A stretch of DNA of 64,000 nucleotides. It comes from Alicycliphilus denitrificans K601. GTDB taxonomy: Bacteria; Pseudomonadota; Gammaproteobacteria; Burkholderiales; Burkholderiaceae_C. How positions within the stretch are numbered: position 1 is the stretch's first letter; each line of letters begins with the position of its first letter. The notes under the pieces are model-generated. The model worked only from the letters and a program-made list of their open reading frames with translations. It did no database searches and had not been told where the DNA came from. The stretch spans positions 558,001 to 622,000 of the forward strand of contig NC_015422.1 of the NCBI RefSeq assembly GCF_000204645.1, in the 5' to 3' direction. Below are positions 53,586 to 64,000 of this stretch, piece after piece. The translations under genes and the position numbers were made by a program.

Positions 53586-55175
53586 TTAGGTCTTGCGACG
53601 CAAAAGCCAGGCCCATGCCGCCACGCCTAGCCCCAGCGCCCACAGCGGCGCCAGCCCCAGGCGCGACACCCACCAGGCATAGGGCGTGACGGCGCCGTCG
53701 CGGCCCTGCACCCGGGCGTGCAGCACGCCGCGCTGGTAGGAGGGCAGGCGGTGGCTGACCCGGCCGCGGTGGTCTATGACGGCCGTGGCGCCGGTGTTGG
53801 TTGCGCGCACCATGGGGCGCTCGAACTCCAGCGCGCGCAGGCGGCTGATGGCAAGGTGCTGGTCGATGGCCACGGTGTCGCCGAACCAGCCGATATTGCT
53901 CAGGTTGGCCATGATGGTCGGGCTGCTCTGCGGGTCGCGAAAGCGCGCGCCGAGCTCCTCGCCGAACAAGTCCTCGTAGCAGATGTTGGGCGCGATGCGC
54001 TCGCCCGCCCAGGCGAGCGACGGCTGGTCCAGCGCGCCGCGGTCGAAGTCGCCCAGGGGGATGTTCATCATGTCGGTGAACCAGCGGAAGAACGGCGGTA
54101 TGAATTCGCCGAACGGCACCAGGTGGTGCTTGTCGTAGCGGTAGGGCCGCCGTCCGTCCGGTGCGAAGCCCAGCACCGAGTTGGTGTAGCCCTGCTCCAG
54201 GCTGCCCAGCGGTATGCCCAGCAGCAGCGCCTGGGCGCCCTTGCCATAGCGCTCGGCGATCGCGTCCAGGTAGCCGGGCGCGAGCTGCTGGGGCAGCAGC
54301 GGTATGGCCGTCTCCGGCGCCACGACCAGCGCGGCATCGGCCGCGCGCAGCTGGTCGTGGTACCACTGCAGCGCCATGGGCACGCCGCTGCCGGGCTGGA
54401 ATTTCTCGTCCTGCGGGATGTTGCCCTGCAGCAGGGCCAGGGACAGGGGTGCATGCTGCGGCGCCGGCGCCCCGCAGCCCTCGATGGCGCAGTGGCGCTG
54501 GGCGGCCAGGCACGCCCATGCCAGGACCAGCACGGCCGCCCCCGCCCACCAGCGCGGGCGGCGCAGGTCGGCGCGGCGCCACTGCGCCAGCCCCATGGCG
54601 AGCAGCGCCGCCGCCAGGCCCATGCCGTACACGCCGAGCCAGCGCGCCAGCACGGCCAGCGGCCCATCGGTATGTGCGTAGCCGCCCGCGCCCCAGGGAA
54701 AGCCCGTCCACCACTGTCCGCGCGCCAGTTCCGCGAGCAGCCACAATGCTGCGAAAACGATAGCTGCAGACGACCTGTTGTAGGGCCTTAAAGTCCAAAA
54801 AAGCGCTGATGCCGCCGCATAGTAGCTGCCCAGGAAGACTGCCAGGCCCAGCACGGCCAGCACGGCCAGCGGCGCGGCCAGGCCGCCATAGGTGTGCATG
54901 GAGATGAACAGCCACCAGAAGGTGCCCGCGAGCCATGCCGTGGCGAACAGCCAGGAGAGCAGGGCCCCGCGGCGCGCTCCGCCCGCGGCCAGCAGCACCC
55001 GGGCCAGCAGCGCGAGCGACAGGATCTGCAGCCACCAAAGGGGCTGCCCCTTCATGCCGCCCGGCCCCGGCCAAGCCAGCGACGCGGCCTGCGCCAGGCC
55101 TGCGGCCAGGGCCAGCAGCCAGGACAGGGGCCCGCGGCACGGAGCCGGGGCGCCGGCGAGGCGGGGGGGCGCCAT
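53586..55175 (-). CDS. lnt: Apolipoprotein N-acyltransferase
   Basis: A 529-residue inner-membrane enzyme that adds the third acyl chain to lipoproteins. The N-terminal half (1-230) has about seven hydrophobic segments; the nitrilase-like half contains the triad Glu in VVAPETAIP, Lys in YRYDKHHLVPFGE and Cys in PNICYED. Its start overlaps the corC stop (TGATG). Residues about 123-140 (FWTLRPYNRSSAAIVFA) are encoded by a dispersed repeat copy, unusually AT-rich for this genome. Confidence 0.93.
   Translation of the reverse strand: MAPPRLAGAPAPCRGPLSWLLALAAGLAQAASLAWPGPGGMKGQPLWWLQILSLALLARVLLAAGGARRGALLSWLFATAWLAGTFWWLFISMHTYGGLAAPLAVLAVLGLAVFLGSYYAAASALFWTLRPYNRSSAAIVFAALWLLAELARGQWWTGFPWGAGGYAHTDGPLAVLARWLGVYGMGLAAALLAMGLAQWRRADLRRPRWWAGAAVLVLAWACLAAQRHCAIEGCGAPAPQHAPLSLALLQGNIPQDEKFQPGSGVPMALQWYHDQLRAADAALVVAPETAIPLLPQQLAPGYLDAIAERYGKGAQALLLGIPLGSLEQGYTNSVLGFAPDGRRPYRYDKHHLVPFGEFIPPFFRWFTDMMNIPLGDFDRGALDQPSLAWAGERIAPNICYEDLFGEELGARFRDPQSSPTIMANLSNIGWFGDTVAIDQHLAISRLRALEFERPMVRATNTGATAVIDHRGRVSHRLPSYQRGVLHARVQGRDGAVTPYAWWVSRLGLAPLWALGLGVAAWAWLLRRKT
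54753..54811. repeat. Dispersed repeat copy embedded in the lnt coding sequence
   Basis: GAAAACGATAGCTGCAGACG, then a degenerate middle and CCAAAAAAGCGCTGAT. It has the same AGCTATCG/AGCGCT ends as intergenic copies and is markedly AT-richer than lnt around it. It keeps the frame open. Confidence 0.5.
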
Positions 55176-56062
55176 CAGCGCGCGGATCCGTCCGGGGCCG
55201 CGTCCGCCGGGGCGGGCGTGACCTTGAACCAGCGCACCAGGCCGCCCTTGGTGTGCAGCACCACGAATCGCAGGCCGCACAGCGTCACGGTCTCGCCCTT
55301 GCGCGGCACGCGGCCGAGCTCGTGCGCGATCAGCCCGCCGATGGTGTCGAATTCCTCGTCGGGGTCGCTGCCGCGCAGCGCCACTCCGAAGGCCTCGGCC
55401 ACGCGCTCCACGGGCGTGTCGCCGCTCACGCGGTAGCTGTGGTCGGCCAGGCCGAAGATGTCGCCCTCGTCCTCATGGATATCGAACTCGTCCTCGATCT
55501 CGCCCACGATCTGCTCGATCACGTCCTCGAAGGTCACGAGCCCGGCGATGCGGCCGAACTCGTCGATGACGATGGCCATGTGGTTGCGCGTGCTGCGAAA
55601 CTCGCGTTCGAGCGCGTGCAGCCCCTTGCTCTCGGGCACGAACAGCGCGGGGCGCACCAGGGTGCGCACGTTGAGCTCGGGCGAGCGCCAGAGCTTGAGC
55701 AGGTCCTTGGCCAGCAGGATGCCGATGATGTTGTCACGCTCGCCCTGGTACACCGGGAAGCGCGAGTGCGCGGTGCGCAGCACCTGGGCCATGAGCTCGT
55801 CGAGCGGCGCGTCGATGTCCAGCATGTCCATGCGCGGCGCGGGCACCATCACGTCGCTGGTCGTCATCTCGGCCATGCGCAGCACGCGTTCGAGCATCAC
55901 GCGCGCGTCGGCGTTGATGACCTCGTTGTCCTCCGCCTCGGCCAGGGTGGCGATGAGCTCGGCGGTGGAGTCGGGCCCCGGGTTGAGGAACTCGATGAGG
56001 CGCTGCAGGAACGTGCGCTTGTCCTCCTTTTCGGGGGCACGCGCGGGATAGGGGTCGGACAC
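55175..56062 (-). CDS. corC: CorC/HlyC family CBS-domain protein (YbeX)
   Basis: A 295-residue cytoplasmic protein with two CBS domains (about 70-200; VMVPAPRMDMLDID and FVPESKGLHALEREFRSTRNH) and a C-terminal CorC_HlyC domain (GDTPVERVAEAFGVAL). It has no N-terminal CNNM membrane domain, matching YbeX. It is linked to magnesium/cobalt efflux and, in E. coli, to ribosome metabolism with YbeY. It is translationally coupled to lnt, keeping half of the phoH-ybeY-corC-lnt arrangement of E. coli. Confidence 0.92.
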   Translation of the reverse strand: MSDPYPARAPEKEDKRTFLQRLIEFLNPGPDSTAELIATLAEAEDNEVINADARVMLERVLRMAEMTTSDVMVPAPRMDMLDIDAPLDELMAQVLRTAHSRFPVYQGERDNIIGILLAKDLLKLWRSPELNVRTLVRPALFVPESKGLHALEREFRSTRNHMAIVIDEFGRIAGLVTFEDVIEQIVGEIEDEFDIHEDEGDIFGLADHSYRVSGDTPVERVAEAFGVALRGSDPDEEFDTIGGLIAHELGRVPRKGETVTLCGLRFVVLHTKGGLVRWFKVTPAPADAAPDGSAR

Positions 56063-56172
56063 GGTCTAGTGGGGCAGGACGTGCGGTGGTGAAACAGGTT
56101 CCCAAGGATAGCGGATCGCCCTGGCCGCCCCCCCCGCCGGGGGAGGCCGGGGCGCATGGCCCGCGCGGGGCC

Positions 56173-56805
56173 TTATTCGGCCGCCTGGTGGCGCCCTTCG
56201 CGCACGCCCTGGCGGATTTCCTGCATGTCGGCCAGCAGGCGCCAGAACTGGCGCGCCTGCTTCTTGAGCTGGTAGTCCACCTCGCCGAACTGCTCGGCCA
56301 CGATCTCGGACACGCGTGTGTCCAGGCCCGCTGGCGGCAGCTGCAGGTAGGCCTCGGACTCCGAGCCGTCGTGCTGCACGCTGGCGCCGGCGTTGCGCGC
56401 GATCTTGAGCATGGCCGTGTTCTCGGTCAGCGCGTGGATGAACATCATGCGCACGCCGCGGTTGCGCGCCAGCATCACGGAGCGCTCGAACAGCCGCGCG
56501 CCGTAGCCGCGCCCCCGGGCGCTGGCGAGCACGGACACGCCGAACTCGGCGCAGCCCTGGTAGTCCTTGGACTCGGCGAAGGCCACGTGGGCCATGGCGA
56601 TGAGTTCGAGCCGGCGGTTGAAGATGCCGAACACCTCGTCGCGCCCGAAGTCGAGCAGATCCACGTAGCGGCGCACCTGCTCGTCGGTGGCGGCGTAGCC
56701 GAAGCGCAGGTAGCGGTCACGCTCGCTCAGGCCCAGCAGGTGCCGGGCGATGCGCTCGCGGTGGCGCGGGCCCAGCGTGCGGACGGGAACCATCACAGTG
56801 TTCAT
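56173..56805 (-). CDS. GNAT family N-acetyltransferase
   Basis: A 210-residue protein with the GNAT acetyl-CoA motif in VLASARGRGYGARLFERSVMLARNRG (about 92-117) and a preceding strand with CAEFGVSV. The N-terminal RHRERIARHLLGLSERDRYLRFGY is typical of a Burkholderiales group of these enzymes. Substrate (small molecule or protein) is unknown. A start 69 bp upstream would add 23 residues; the ATG at 56805 is the more likely one. It is 115 bp from corC, same strand. Confidence 0.82.
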   Translation of the reverse strand: MNTVMVPVRTLGPRHRERIARHLLGLSERDRYLRFGYAATDEQVRRYVDLLDFGRDEVFGIFNRRLELIAMAHVAFAESKDYQGCAEFGVSVLASARGRGYGARLFERSVMLARNRGVRMMFIHALTENTAMLKIARNAGASVQHDGSESEAYLQLPPAGLDTRVSEIVAEQFGEVDYQLKKQARQFWRLLADMQEIRQGVREGRHQAAE

Positions 56806-56953
56806 GGCAAGACCCCGGTGAGGGCGCCGCCCGACGTCCAGGCAGGCGCGAAGCCAGTTTTTGGTAGGAAGCATGATGCCGTCGATTTTAGGGTTTTCCC
56901 TGAAATCGTGCAGTGCCTTTGCTGCAATGCAACAAAATTGTGCGGGATTTCGC

Positions 56954-57020
56954 GTTTCAAGCCAAAATGGCCTGAAACACCCGCTGGATAGACGCTTGCA
57001 GCTATCAATATAAAAGCGCC
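56954..57020. repeat. Near full-length copy of the dispersed repeat
   Basis: GTTTCAAGCCAAAATGGCCT GAAAC is an imperfect dyad, followed by GACGCTTGCAGCTATCAATA and TAAAAGCG. This minus-orientation copy includes the AAAATGGCC block that other copies keep only in part. It lies between the Lrp gene end and the GNAT gene. Confidence 0.6.
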
Positions 57021-57024
57021 CATG

Positions 57025-57510
57025 TTAGACCGGCAGGGCCGTGGTGGCCTTGACCCGGTCCAGCACGAAGCTGGTCTTGCAGTCCTGCACGCTGGGGTGC
57101 TTGAGCAGCGTGTCCATGATGAAGCGGCTGTAGTGCGCCATGTCGGCCACCACCACGCGCAGCAGGTAGTCCATCTCGCCGGTCAGCGCGGCGCATTCCA
57201 CCACCTCGGGCCAGGTCTGCACGCTAGCGCGGAACAGGTCCATGGGGTTGCGCTTGTGGCTCTCGGTGTGCTTTTCCAGGCGCACGTTCAGGTAGGCGGT
57301 CAGGCCCAGGCCCACGCGCTCGGGCCGCACCAGGGCCACGTAGCGGTCGATCACGCCCAGCTCCTCCAGCCGCCGGGCGCGGCGCAGCACGGCGCTCGGC
57401 GACAGGCCCACCTGCGCCCCGATCAGGTCGTAGGTCTCGCGGCCGTTGTCCTGCAGGCGGCGCAGGATGGCGCGGTCCAGCTTGTCCAGGGCAACGGTGC
57501 GTTCGCTCAT
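57025..57510 (-). CDS. Lrp/AsnC-family transcriptional regulator
   Basis: A 161-residue Lrp-type protein. The HTH is near 10-55 (LDRAILRRLQDNGRETYDLI, then GLSPSAVLRRARRLEELGVI), and the RAM/ligand domain follows with VECAALTGEMDYLLRVVV. It is divergent from hpd-phhA and the bkd operon. Lrp-family BkdR activates bkd operons in Pseudomonas in response to branched-chain amino acids, so this protein may control hpd-phhA, bkd or both. An upstream in-frame start would add 31 residues without homology. Confidence 0.9.
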   Translation of the reverse strand: MSERTVALDKLDRAILRRLQDNGRETYDLIGAQVGLSPSAVLRRARRLEELGVIDRYVALVRPERVGLGLTAYLNVRLEKHTESHKRNPMDLFRASVQTWPEVVECAALTGEMDYLLRVVVADMAHYSRFIMDTLLKHPSVQDCKTSFVLDRVKATTALPV

Positions 57511-57669
57511 GGCGTGGATTCTAGGAGTCAGACGCCAAATGATTACCCGTTGCATTGATGTCGCGCAACATTCCTGCATATCTGCGATCAAACGGGAGCG
57601 CATTCGCCAGAAACATGAGCCCCCGGCCCCCTACAGTGAAACGATCACAGAACACCGGAGACACAGCCC

Positions 57670-58791
57670 ATGACCGCCGCCCTTCCCACCCAAGCCGCCC
57701 GCGAGACCACCGCCTGGGAGAACCCCATGGGCCTGATGGGCTTCGAATTCGTCGAGTTCACCTCACCCCAGCCGGGGCTGCTGGAAGACGTGTTCGAGAA
57801 GCTCGGCTTCACGCTGGTGGCAAGGCACCGCTCCAAGGACGTGCTGCTGTACCGCCAGAACCAGATCAACTTCATCCTGAACCGCGAGCCGCACAGCCAG
57901 GCGGCCTACTTCGGCGCCGAGCACGGCCCCTCGGCCTGCGGCTTGGCGTTCCGCGTGAAGGACGCGCACCGCGCCTACAAGCGCGCGCTGGAGCTGGGCG
58001 CGCAACCCATCGAGATCCCCACCGGCCCCATGGAGCTGCGCTTGCCGGCCATCAAGGGCATAGGCGGCGCGCCGCTGTACCTGATCGACCGCTTCGAGGA
58101 CGGCAAGTCCATCTACGACATCGACTTCGAGTGGCTGGAGGGCGTGCCCCAGCGCCCCGAGGGCCACGGCCTGAAAGAGATCGACCACCTGACGCACAAC
58201 GTCTACCGCGGCCGCATGGGCTTCTGGGCGAACTTCTACGAGAAGCTGTTCAACTTCCGCGAGATCCGCTACTTCGACATCCAGGGCGAGTACACGGGCC
58301 TGACGAGCAAGGCCATGACGGCGCCCGACGGCAGGATCCGCATCCCGCTCAACGAGGAGGCGCGCCAGGGCGGTGGCCAGATCGAGGAGTTCCTGATGCA
58401 GTTCAACGGCGAGGGCATACAGCACATCGCTCTGGTCTGCGATCGGCTCACTGACGTGGTGGACCGCCTGGGCCTTGCCGGGGTGCCCCTGGCCCCCGCG
58501 CCCAACGACGTCTACTACGAGATGCTGGACAAGCGCCTGCCCGGCCATGGCCAGGACGTGGCCGCGCTGCAGGCGCGCGGCATCCTGCTGGACGGCAGCA
58601 CGGCCGGCGGCCAGCCGCGCCTGCTGCTGCAGATCTTCTCCACGCCCATGCTGGGCCCGGTGTTCTTCGAGTTTATCCAGCGCGAGGGCGACGAGGGCTT
58701 CGGCGAGGGCAACTTCAAGGCCCTGTTCGAGTCGCTCGAACGCGACCAGGTCAACCGCGGTGTCATCGACACCCGGGCCAAGGGGGGGTGA
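57670..58791 (+). CDS. hpd: 4-hydroxyphenylpyruvate dioxygenase
   Basis: A 373-residue non-heme iron dioxygenase that converts 4-hydroxyphenylpyruvate to homogentisate in tyrosine catabolism. Iron ligands are H173 (EIDHLTHNV), H252 (IQHIALVC) and E334 ([18 protein letters not shown]). Two VOC-like halves are recognisable. The coding region follows an intergenic stretch from the divergent Lrp gene. It is followed by phhA after one base, so the two are translated together. Confidence 0.95.
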   Translation: MTAALPTQAARETTAWENPMGLMGFEFVEFTSPQPGLLEDVFEKLGFTLVARHRSKDVLLYRQNQINFILNREPHSQAAYFGAEHGPSACGLAFRVKDAHRAYKRALELGAQPIEIPTGPMELRLPAIKGIGGAPLYLIDRFEDGKSIYDIDFEWLEGVPQRPEGHGLKEIDHLTHNVYRGRMGFWANFYEKLFNFREIRYFDIQGEYTGLTSKAMTAPDGRIRIPLNEEARQGGGQIEEFLMQFNGEGIQHIALVCDRLTDVVDRLGLAGVPLAPAPNDVYYEMLDKRLPGHGQDVAALQARGILLDGSTAGGQPRLLLQIFSTPMLGPVFFEFIQREGDEGFGEGNFKALFESLERDQVNRGVIDTRAKGG

Positions 58792-58792
58792 C

Positions 58793-59617
58793 ATGGCCGT
58801 GCAGCCCGCCGTCTATGGCGCGAGCGAGCGCCCGCCGCGCGGCGACTACACGCGCGCGCGGGACGACTACACCTGCGCGCAGGACTGGGCCGCCTACACC
58901 GCGCAGGACCACGACACCTACCACCGCCTGTACCTGCGCCAGTCGGCCCAACTGCCGGGCCTGGCGAGCGAGGCCTTCATCGCCGCCCTGCCGCTGCTGG
59001 GCGCCAAGGAGCGCATTCCGCGCTTCGACGACGTCAACGAGCGCCTGTACCGCGCCACGCGCTGGCAGCTCGTGGCCGTGCCGGGGCTGATCCCCGAGGT
59101 GCCGTTCTTCCGCCTGCTGGCGGCCCGCAAGTTTCCCGTGACGGACTGGATACGCCGGCCCGAGGAGTTCGAGTACATCGTCGAGCCCGACGTGTTCCAC
59201 GACCTGTTCGGCCACGTGCCGCTGCTCTTCAACCCGGTGCTGGCCGACTACATGCAGCGCTACGGCGAGGGCGGCCTGAAGGCTGCGCGGCTGGGCGCCT
59301 GCGAGATGCTCGCGCGCCTGTACTGGTACACCATCGAGTTCGGCCTGATCCGCGAGGCTGCGGGCCTGCGCGCCTACGGCGCGGGCATACTGAGCTCGCA
59401 CGGCGAGCTGCCCTACAGCGTGCGCAGTCCCGAGCCGCAGCGCCTGCCGCTCTCGCTGGAACGCGCCATGCGCACGCGCTACAAGATCGACAGCTACCAG
59501 CAGACCTACTTCGTCATCGACGGCTTCGAGCAGCTGTTCGACCTGACCGCGCAGGACTTCGAGCCGCTCTATGCGCGCCTGCGCGGCCTGCCGGAATTCG
59601 CGGCCGGCGCGGGGTAA
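58793..59617 (+). CDS. phhA: Phenylalanine 4-monooxygenase
   Basis: A 274-residue pterin-dependent hydroxylase that makes tyrosine from phenylalanine. Iron ligands H136, H141 and E182 match the bacterial enzyme (HDLFGH, TIEFG). There is no N-terminal regulatory domain, as in bacterial forms. It needs tetrahydropterin, in many proteobacteria tetrahydromonapterin; FolX/FolM-like genes are at 25 kb. It lies one base after hpd. No phhB (4a-carbinolamine dehydratase) gene is next to it. Confidence 0.95.
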   Translation: MAVQPAVYGASERPPRGDYTRARDDYTCAQDWAAYTAQDHDTYHRLYLRQSAQLPGLASEAFIAALPLLGAKERIPRFDDVNERLYRATRWQLVAVPGLIPEVPFFRLLAARKFPVTDWIRRPEEFEYIVEPDVFHDLFGHVPLLFNPVLADYMQRYGEGGLKAARLGACEMLARLYWYTIEFGLIREAAGLRAYGAGILSSHGELPYSVRSPEPQRLPLSLERAMRTRYKIDSYQQTYFVIDGFEQLFDLTAQDFEPLYARLRGLPEFAAGAG

Positions 59618-59649
59618 TACCGGGGGCGCGGCGGGCCCGGGGGACATAG

Positions 59650-60993
<1,344 letters not shown>

Positions 60994-60996
60994 GCC

Positions 60997-62037
60997 ATGG
61001 CAGAACAAAACCAAGAACAAGGCGGCGTCCCCATGACCATGATCCAAGCGCTGCGCTCGGGCCTGGACGTGATGATGGGGCGTGACGACAACGTCGTCGT
61101 CTACGGCGAGGACGTAGGCTATTTCGGCGGCGTGTTCCGCGTGACCGAGGGCCTGCAGGCCAAGTACGGCAAGACGCGCTGCTTCGACGCGCCGATCTCC
61201 GAGTCGGGCATCGTCGGCACCGCCATCGGCATGGCCGCCTACGGGCTCAAGCCCGTGGTGGAGATCCAGTTCGCCGACTACGTCTACCCCGCCACCGACC
61301 AGATCGTGTCGGAGGCGGCACGCTTGCGCCACCGCTCGGCGGGCGACTTCAGCGCCCCCATGGTGATCCGCATGCCCTGCGGCGGCGGCATCTACGGCGG
61401 GCAGACGCACAGCCAGAGCCCCGAGGCGTTCTTCACCCACGTCTGCGGCCTGCGCACGGTGATGCCCAGCAACCCGTACGACGCCAAGGGCCTGCTCATC
61501 GCCTCCATCGAGTGCGAGGACCCGGTCATCTTCCTAGAGCCCAAGCGCCTGTACAACGGGCCGTTCGACGGCCACCACGACAAGCCGGTCGTGCCCTGGT
61601 CCAGGCACGAGCTGGGCAAGGTGCCCGAGGGGTACTTCCGCGTGCCGCTGGACAAGGCCGCGGTGTTCCGCCCCGGCAGCGCCGTCACGGTGCTGACCTA
61701 CGGCACCATGGTCTGGGTCAGCGAGGCGGCCGCGCGCGAGACGGGCGTCGATGCCGAGATCATCGACTTGCGCTCCATCTGGCCGCTGGACCTCGAAACC
61801 ATCGTCGATTCGGTGAAGAAGACCGGCCGCTGCGTCGTGGTGCACGAGGCCACGCGCACCAGCGGCTTCGGCGCCGAGCTGGCCGCGCTGGTGCAGGAGC
61901 ACTGCTTCTTCCACCTGGAGGCGCCCATCGAGCGCGTGACGGGCTGGGACACCCCCTACCCGCACGCCCAGGAATGGGCCTATTTCCCCGGGCCGTCGCG
62001 CGTCGGCGAAGCCCTCAAGCGCGCAGTGGAGGCATGA
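60997..62037 (+). CDS. bkdA2: 2-oxoisovalerate dehydrogenase E1 beta subunit
   Basis: A 346-residue transketolase-like beta subunit. Conserved segments are MTMIQALRSGLD, VVVYGEDVGYFGGVFRVTEGL, FDAPISESGIVGTAIGMAAYG and IRMPCGGGIYGG, with the C-terminal transketolase C domain (RTSGFGAELAAL). It forms an alpha2-beta2 E1 with BkdA1. It starts 3 bp after the bkdA1 stop. Confidence 0.94.
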   Translation: MAEQNQEQGGVPMTMIQALRSGLDVMMGRDDNVVVYGEDVGYFGGVFRVTEGLQAKYGKTRCFDAPISESGIVGTAIGMAAYGLKPVVEIQFADYVYPATDQIVSEAARLRHRSAGDFSAPMVIRMPCGGGIYGGQTHSQSPEAFFTHVCGLRTVMPSNPYDAKGLLIASIECEDPVIFLEPKRLYNGPFDGHHDKPVVPWSRHELGKVPEGYFRVPLDKAAVFRPGSAVTVLTYGTMVWVSEAAARETGVDAEIIDLRSIWPLDLETIVDSVKKTGRCVVVHEATRTSGFGAELAALVQEHCFFHLEAPIERVTGWDTPYPHAQEWAYFPGPSRVGEALKRAVEA

Positions 62038-62038
62038 C

Positions 62039-63346
62039 ATGGGTATTTACGTGATCCGCGTGCCCGATATTGGCGAGGGCATTGCCGAAGTGGAACTGGT
62101 CTCCTGGCACGTGCAGCCGGGCGACAGCGTGACCGAAGACCAGCACCTGGCCGACGTGATGACCGACAAGGCCACGGTCGAGGTGCCTTCGCCCATGCAT
62201 GGCAGGGTGCTGTCGCTGGGCGGCAGCCCGGGCCAGGTCATGGCCGTGGGCGCCGAACTCGTGCGGCTGGAGGTCGATGGTGAAGGAAATACGAGTGAAA
62301 GCGCCGTTCATAAAGCGCCGGAAGCTACTCATTCGGTAGCGCAAGCGGCTGCGCCGACGCCCGCCGCGCCTGCGCCGGCGGCGGCGGTGGACGCGTCCAG
62401 GGCGGCCCCTGCCCCCGCGCCCGTGCGCAGCGGCGCGGCGCCCCGCGCCCCCGCGGCCGTGCGCAAGGAGGGCGAGCGCCCGCTGGCCTCGCCGGCGGTG
62501 CGCCGCCGCGCGCTGGACTTAGGCGTTGACCTGCGCCGGGTGCACGGCAGCGGCCCGGCCGGGCGCATCGAGCACCACGACCTGGACGCCTGGGCCGCGG
62601 GCGGCGGCCAGGCGCAGGCCGGCGGCGGCTCGCAGTACGTGGAGCGCCACGGCGAGGAGCAGGTGCCCGTCATCGGCCTGCGCCGCAAGATCGCGCAGAA
62701 GATGCAGGAGGCCAAGCGCCGCATCCCGCACTTCAGCTACGTGGAAGAGGTGGACGTGACCGAGCTGGAGCAGCTGCGCCAGCGGCTCAACCAGATCCAC
62801 GGCGCCGCGCGCGGCAAGCTCACGCTGCTGCCCTTCCTGGCGCGCGCCATGGTGCTGGCGTTGCGCGACTTCCCGCAGATCAACGCCCGCTACGACGACG
62901 AGGCCGGCCAGGTCACGCGCTACGAGGCCGTGCACTTAGGCGTTGCCACGCAGACCGACACCGGCCTGATGGTGCCCGTGCTGCGCCACGCCGAAGCGCT
63001 GGACCTGTGGGCCTGCGCCGCCGGCATCGCGCGCGTGGCCGAGGCGGCGCGCACCGGCCGCGCGCCGCGCGAGGAGCTCTCGGGCTCGACCATCACCATC
63101 ACGAGCCTGGGGGCGCTCGGCGGCATCGCCAGCACGCCGGTCATCAACCACCCCGAGGTGGCCATCGTGGGCGTGAACCGCATGGTGGAGCGCCCCATGC
63201 TGCGCGGCGGCCAGGTGGTGGCGCGCCAGCTCATGAACCTCTCGTCCTCGTTCGACCACCGCGTGGTCGACGGCATGGACGCGGCGCGGTTTATCCAGGC
63301 CGTGCGCGCGCTGCTCGAAACCCCGGCCCTGCTGTTCGTGGAGTGA
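62039..63346 (+). CDS. bkdB: Branched-chain 2-oxo acid dehydrogenase E2 (lipoyl acyltransferase)
   Basis: A 435-residue E2 with one lipoyl domain (1-80; lipoyl Lys44 in [11 protein letters not shown]), an Ala/Pro linker (about 85-140), a peripheral-subunit-binding domain ([28 protein letters not shown] near 150-180) and the catalytic domain ending in [17 protein letters not shown], where the His is catalytic. The linker is encoded by locally AT-rich DNA with an AGCT/TAGCGC element. It starts 2 bp after bkdA2. Confidence 0.94.
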   Translation: MGIYVIRVPDIGEGIAEVELVSWHVQPGDSVTEDQHLADVMTDKATVEVPSPMHGRVLSLGGSPGQVMAVGAELVRLEVDGEGNTSESAVHKAPEATHSVAQAAAPTPAAPAPAAAVDASRAAPAPAPVRSGAAPRAPAAVRKEGERPLASPAVRRRALDLGVDLRRVHGSGPAGRIEHHDLDAWAAGGGQAQAGGGSQYVERHGEEQVPVIGLRRKIAQKMQEAKRRIPHFSYVEEVDVTELEQLRQRLNQIHGAARGKLTLLPFLARAMVLALRDFPQINARYDDEAGQVTRYEAVHLGVATQTDTGLMVPVLRHAEALDLWACAAGIARVAEAARTGRAPREELSGSTITITSLGALGGIASTPVINHPEVAIVGVNRMVERPMLRGGQVVARQLMNLSSSFDHRVVDGMDAARFIQAVRALLETPALLFVE

Positions 63347-63353
63347 AGAAGAC

Positions 63354-64000
63354 ATGACCAAGGAAATCACGACCAAGCTGCTGGTGATCGGCGGCGGCCC
63401 CGGCGGCTACGTGGCGGCGATCCGCGCCGGCCAGCTGGGCATTCCCACGGTGCTGGCCGAAGGGGCCAGCCTGGGCGGCACGTGCCTGAACATCGGCTGC
63501 ATCCCGTCCAAGGCCATCATCCACGCGGCCGAGGAGTTCGAGCGCGCGCGCCACCAGGCCGCGGGCTCGGCGCTGGGCATCCGCGTGAGCGACCCGCAGA
63601 TCGACATCGCGCAGACCGTGCGCTGGAAGGACGGCATCGTCGCGCGCCTGACGGGCGGCGTCGGCACGCTGCTGCGCAAGGCGGGCGTGCAGGTGCTCAA
63701 GGGCTGGGCGCAGATAGAGGACGGCAAGACCGCCACCGTGCAGCTGCAGGGCGGCGAGAGCGTGCGCGTGCGCTGCGAGCACCTGCTGCTGGCCACGGGC
63801 TCCGAGCCCGTGGAACTGCCCAGCATGCCCTTCGGCGGCCCGATCTGGTCGTCCACCGACGCGCTCTCGCCCGACGTGCTGCCCAAGCGCCTGGTGGTGG
63901 TCGGCGCGGGCTACATCGGGCTGGAGCTGGGCATCGCCTACCGCAAGCTGGGCGTGGAGGTCACCGTGGTCGAGGCCGCGCAGCGCGTGCTGCCCAGTTA
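63354..64000 (+). CDS. lpdV: Dihydrolipoyl dehydrogenase (E3), truncated at window end
   Basis: The first ~215 residues of an E3 flavoprotein. The FAD Rossmann motif [19 protein letters not shown] is at 11-29, the redox disulfide is C44/C49 ([13 protein letters not shown]) and the NAD-binding fold starts in [21 protein letters not shown] near 181. It reoxidises the E2 lipoyl group. Placement right after bkdB marks it as the complex-specific E3. It starts 8 bp after bkdB; the C-terminus is outside the window. Confidence 0.93.
   Translation, partial: MTKEITTKLLVIGGGPGGYVAAIRAGQLGIPTVLAEGASLGGTCLNIGCIPSKAIIHAAEEFERARHQAAGSALGIRVSDPQIDIAQTVRWKDGIVARLTGGVGTLLRKAGVQVLKGWAQIEDGKTATVQLQGGESVRVRCEHLLLATGSEPVELPSMPFGGPIWSSTDALSPDVLPKRLVVVGAGYIGLELGIAYRKLGVEVTVVEAAQRVLPS

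Overview
The window is a gene-dense, very GC-rich bacterial chromosome segment. Protein families and gene neighbourhoods point to a betaproteobacterium of the Burkholderiales, most likely Comamonadaceae (Acidovorax/Alicycliphilus/Diaphorobacter-like). This is an inference from two orphan Bug-type solute receptors, the fabA-fabB, trxC, ruvA/ruvB, phoH-ybeY and corC-lnt genes, and a dispersed AGCTAT/GCGCTT intergenic repeat that I associate with that family. I saw no rRNA, tRNA, CRISPR array, transposase or phage gene. The window starts inside a PAS sensor gene and ends inside a dihydrolipoyl dehydrogenase gene.

Layout. 0-3 kb: truncated PAS protein, CDF metal exporter overlapping dtd, TSUP exporter, and a 99-bp imperfect palindrome. 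3-9 kb: a LysR regulator divergent from a four-gene catabolic operon (Bug receptor, family III CoA-transferase, AcuI-type reductase, acyl-CoA synthetase). 9-19 kb: ybeY-phoH, then ruvA and ruvB held 7 kb apart by a Lys-C-like secreted protease and an opposing, translationally coupled operon of DUF2760 and two unusual Hsp70 proteins. 19-25 kb: mgtC behind a long leader with a good promoter, two mutually exclusive hairpins and two small ORFs; then a D-threonine-aldolase-like enzyme, a phosphatase, a lipoprotein and ttcA. 24-28 kb: two FolB-family genes and a pteridine-reductase-like SDR, then MidA, VOC, DUF2905 and ROK genes. 28-33 kb: the trehalose operon otsB-GH15-otsA. 33-38.6 kb: trxC, cca, and a short sigma-54 activator followed by a perfect palindromic candidate enhancer, a sigma-54 promoter and an AtuA-like/DUF4387/Bug operon. 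38.6-43.6 kb: phosphoesterase, GST, 5-formyl-THF cyclo-ligase, Slt lytic transglycosylase, cytochrome b561 and PepSY genes. 43.7-48 kb: iron operon (TonB siderophore receptor, FMN hydroxyacid oxidase, PiuC-type dioxygenase) behind a Fur-like dyad. 48-57 kb: MBL hydrolase, acyl-CoA ligase, lipase-like hydrolase, fabA-fabB, corC-lnt, GNAT. 57-64 kb: an Lrp regulator divergent from hpd-phhA and the branched-chain keto-acid dehydrogenase operon.

How the genes fit together. The FolB/FolX-like and FolM-like genes at 25 kb could supply the tetrahydromonapterin cofactor of the phenylalanine hydroxylase at 59 kb. PhhA and Hpd channel Phe/Tyr to homogentisate, and the adjacent bkd operon handles Leu/Ile/Val keto acids, so the end of the window is an amino-acid catabolic block next to an Lrp-type regulator. 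The two best candidates for undescribed biology are the DUF2760/Hsp70/Hsp70 operon inside the ruvA-ruvB interval and the self-contained sigma-54 circuit at 34.7-38.6 kb.
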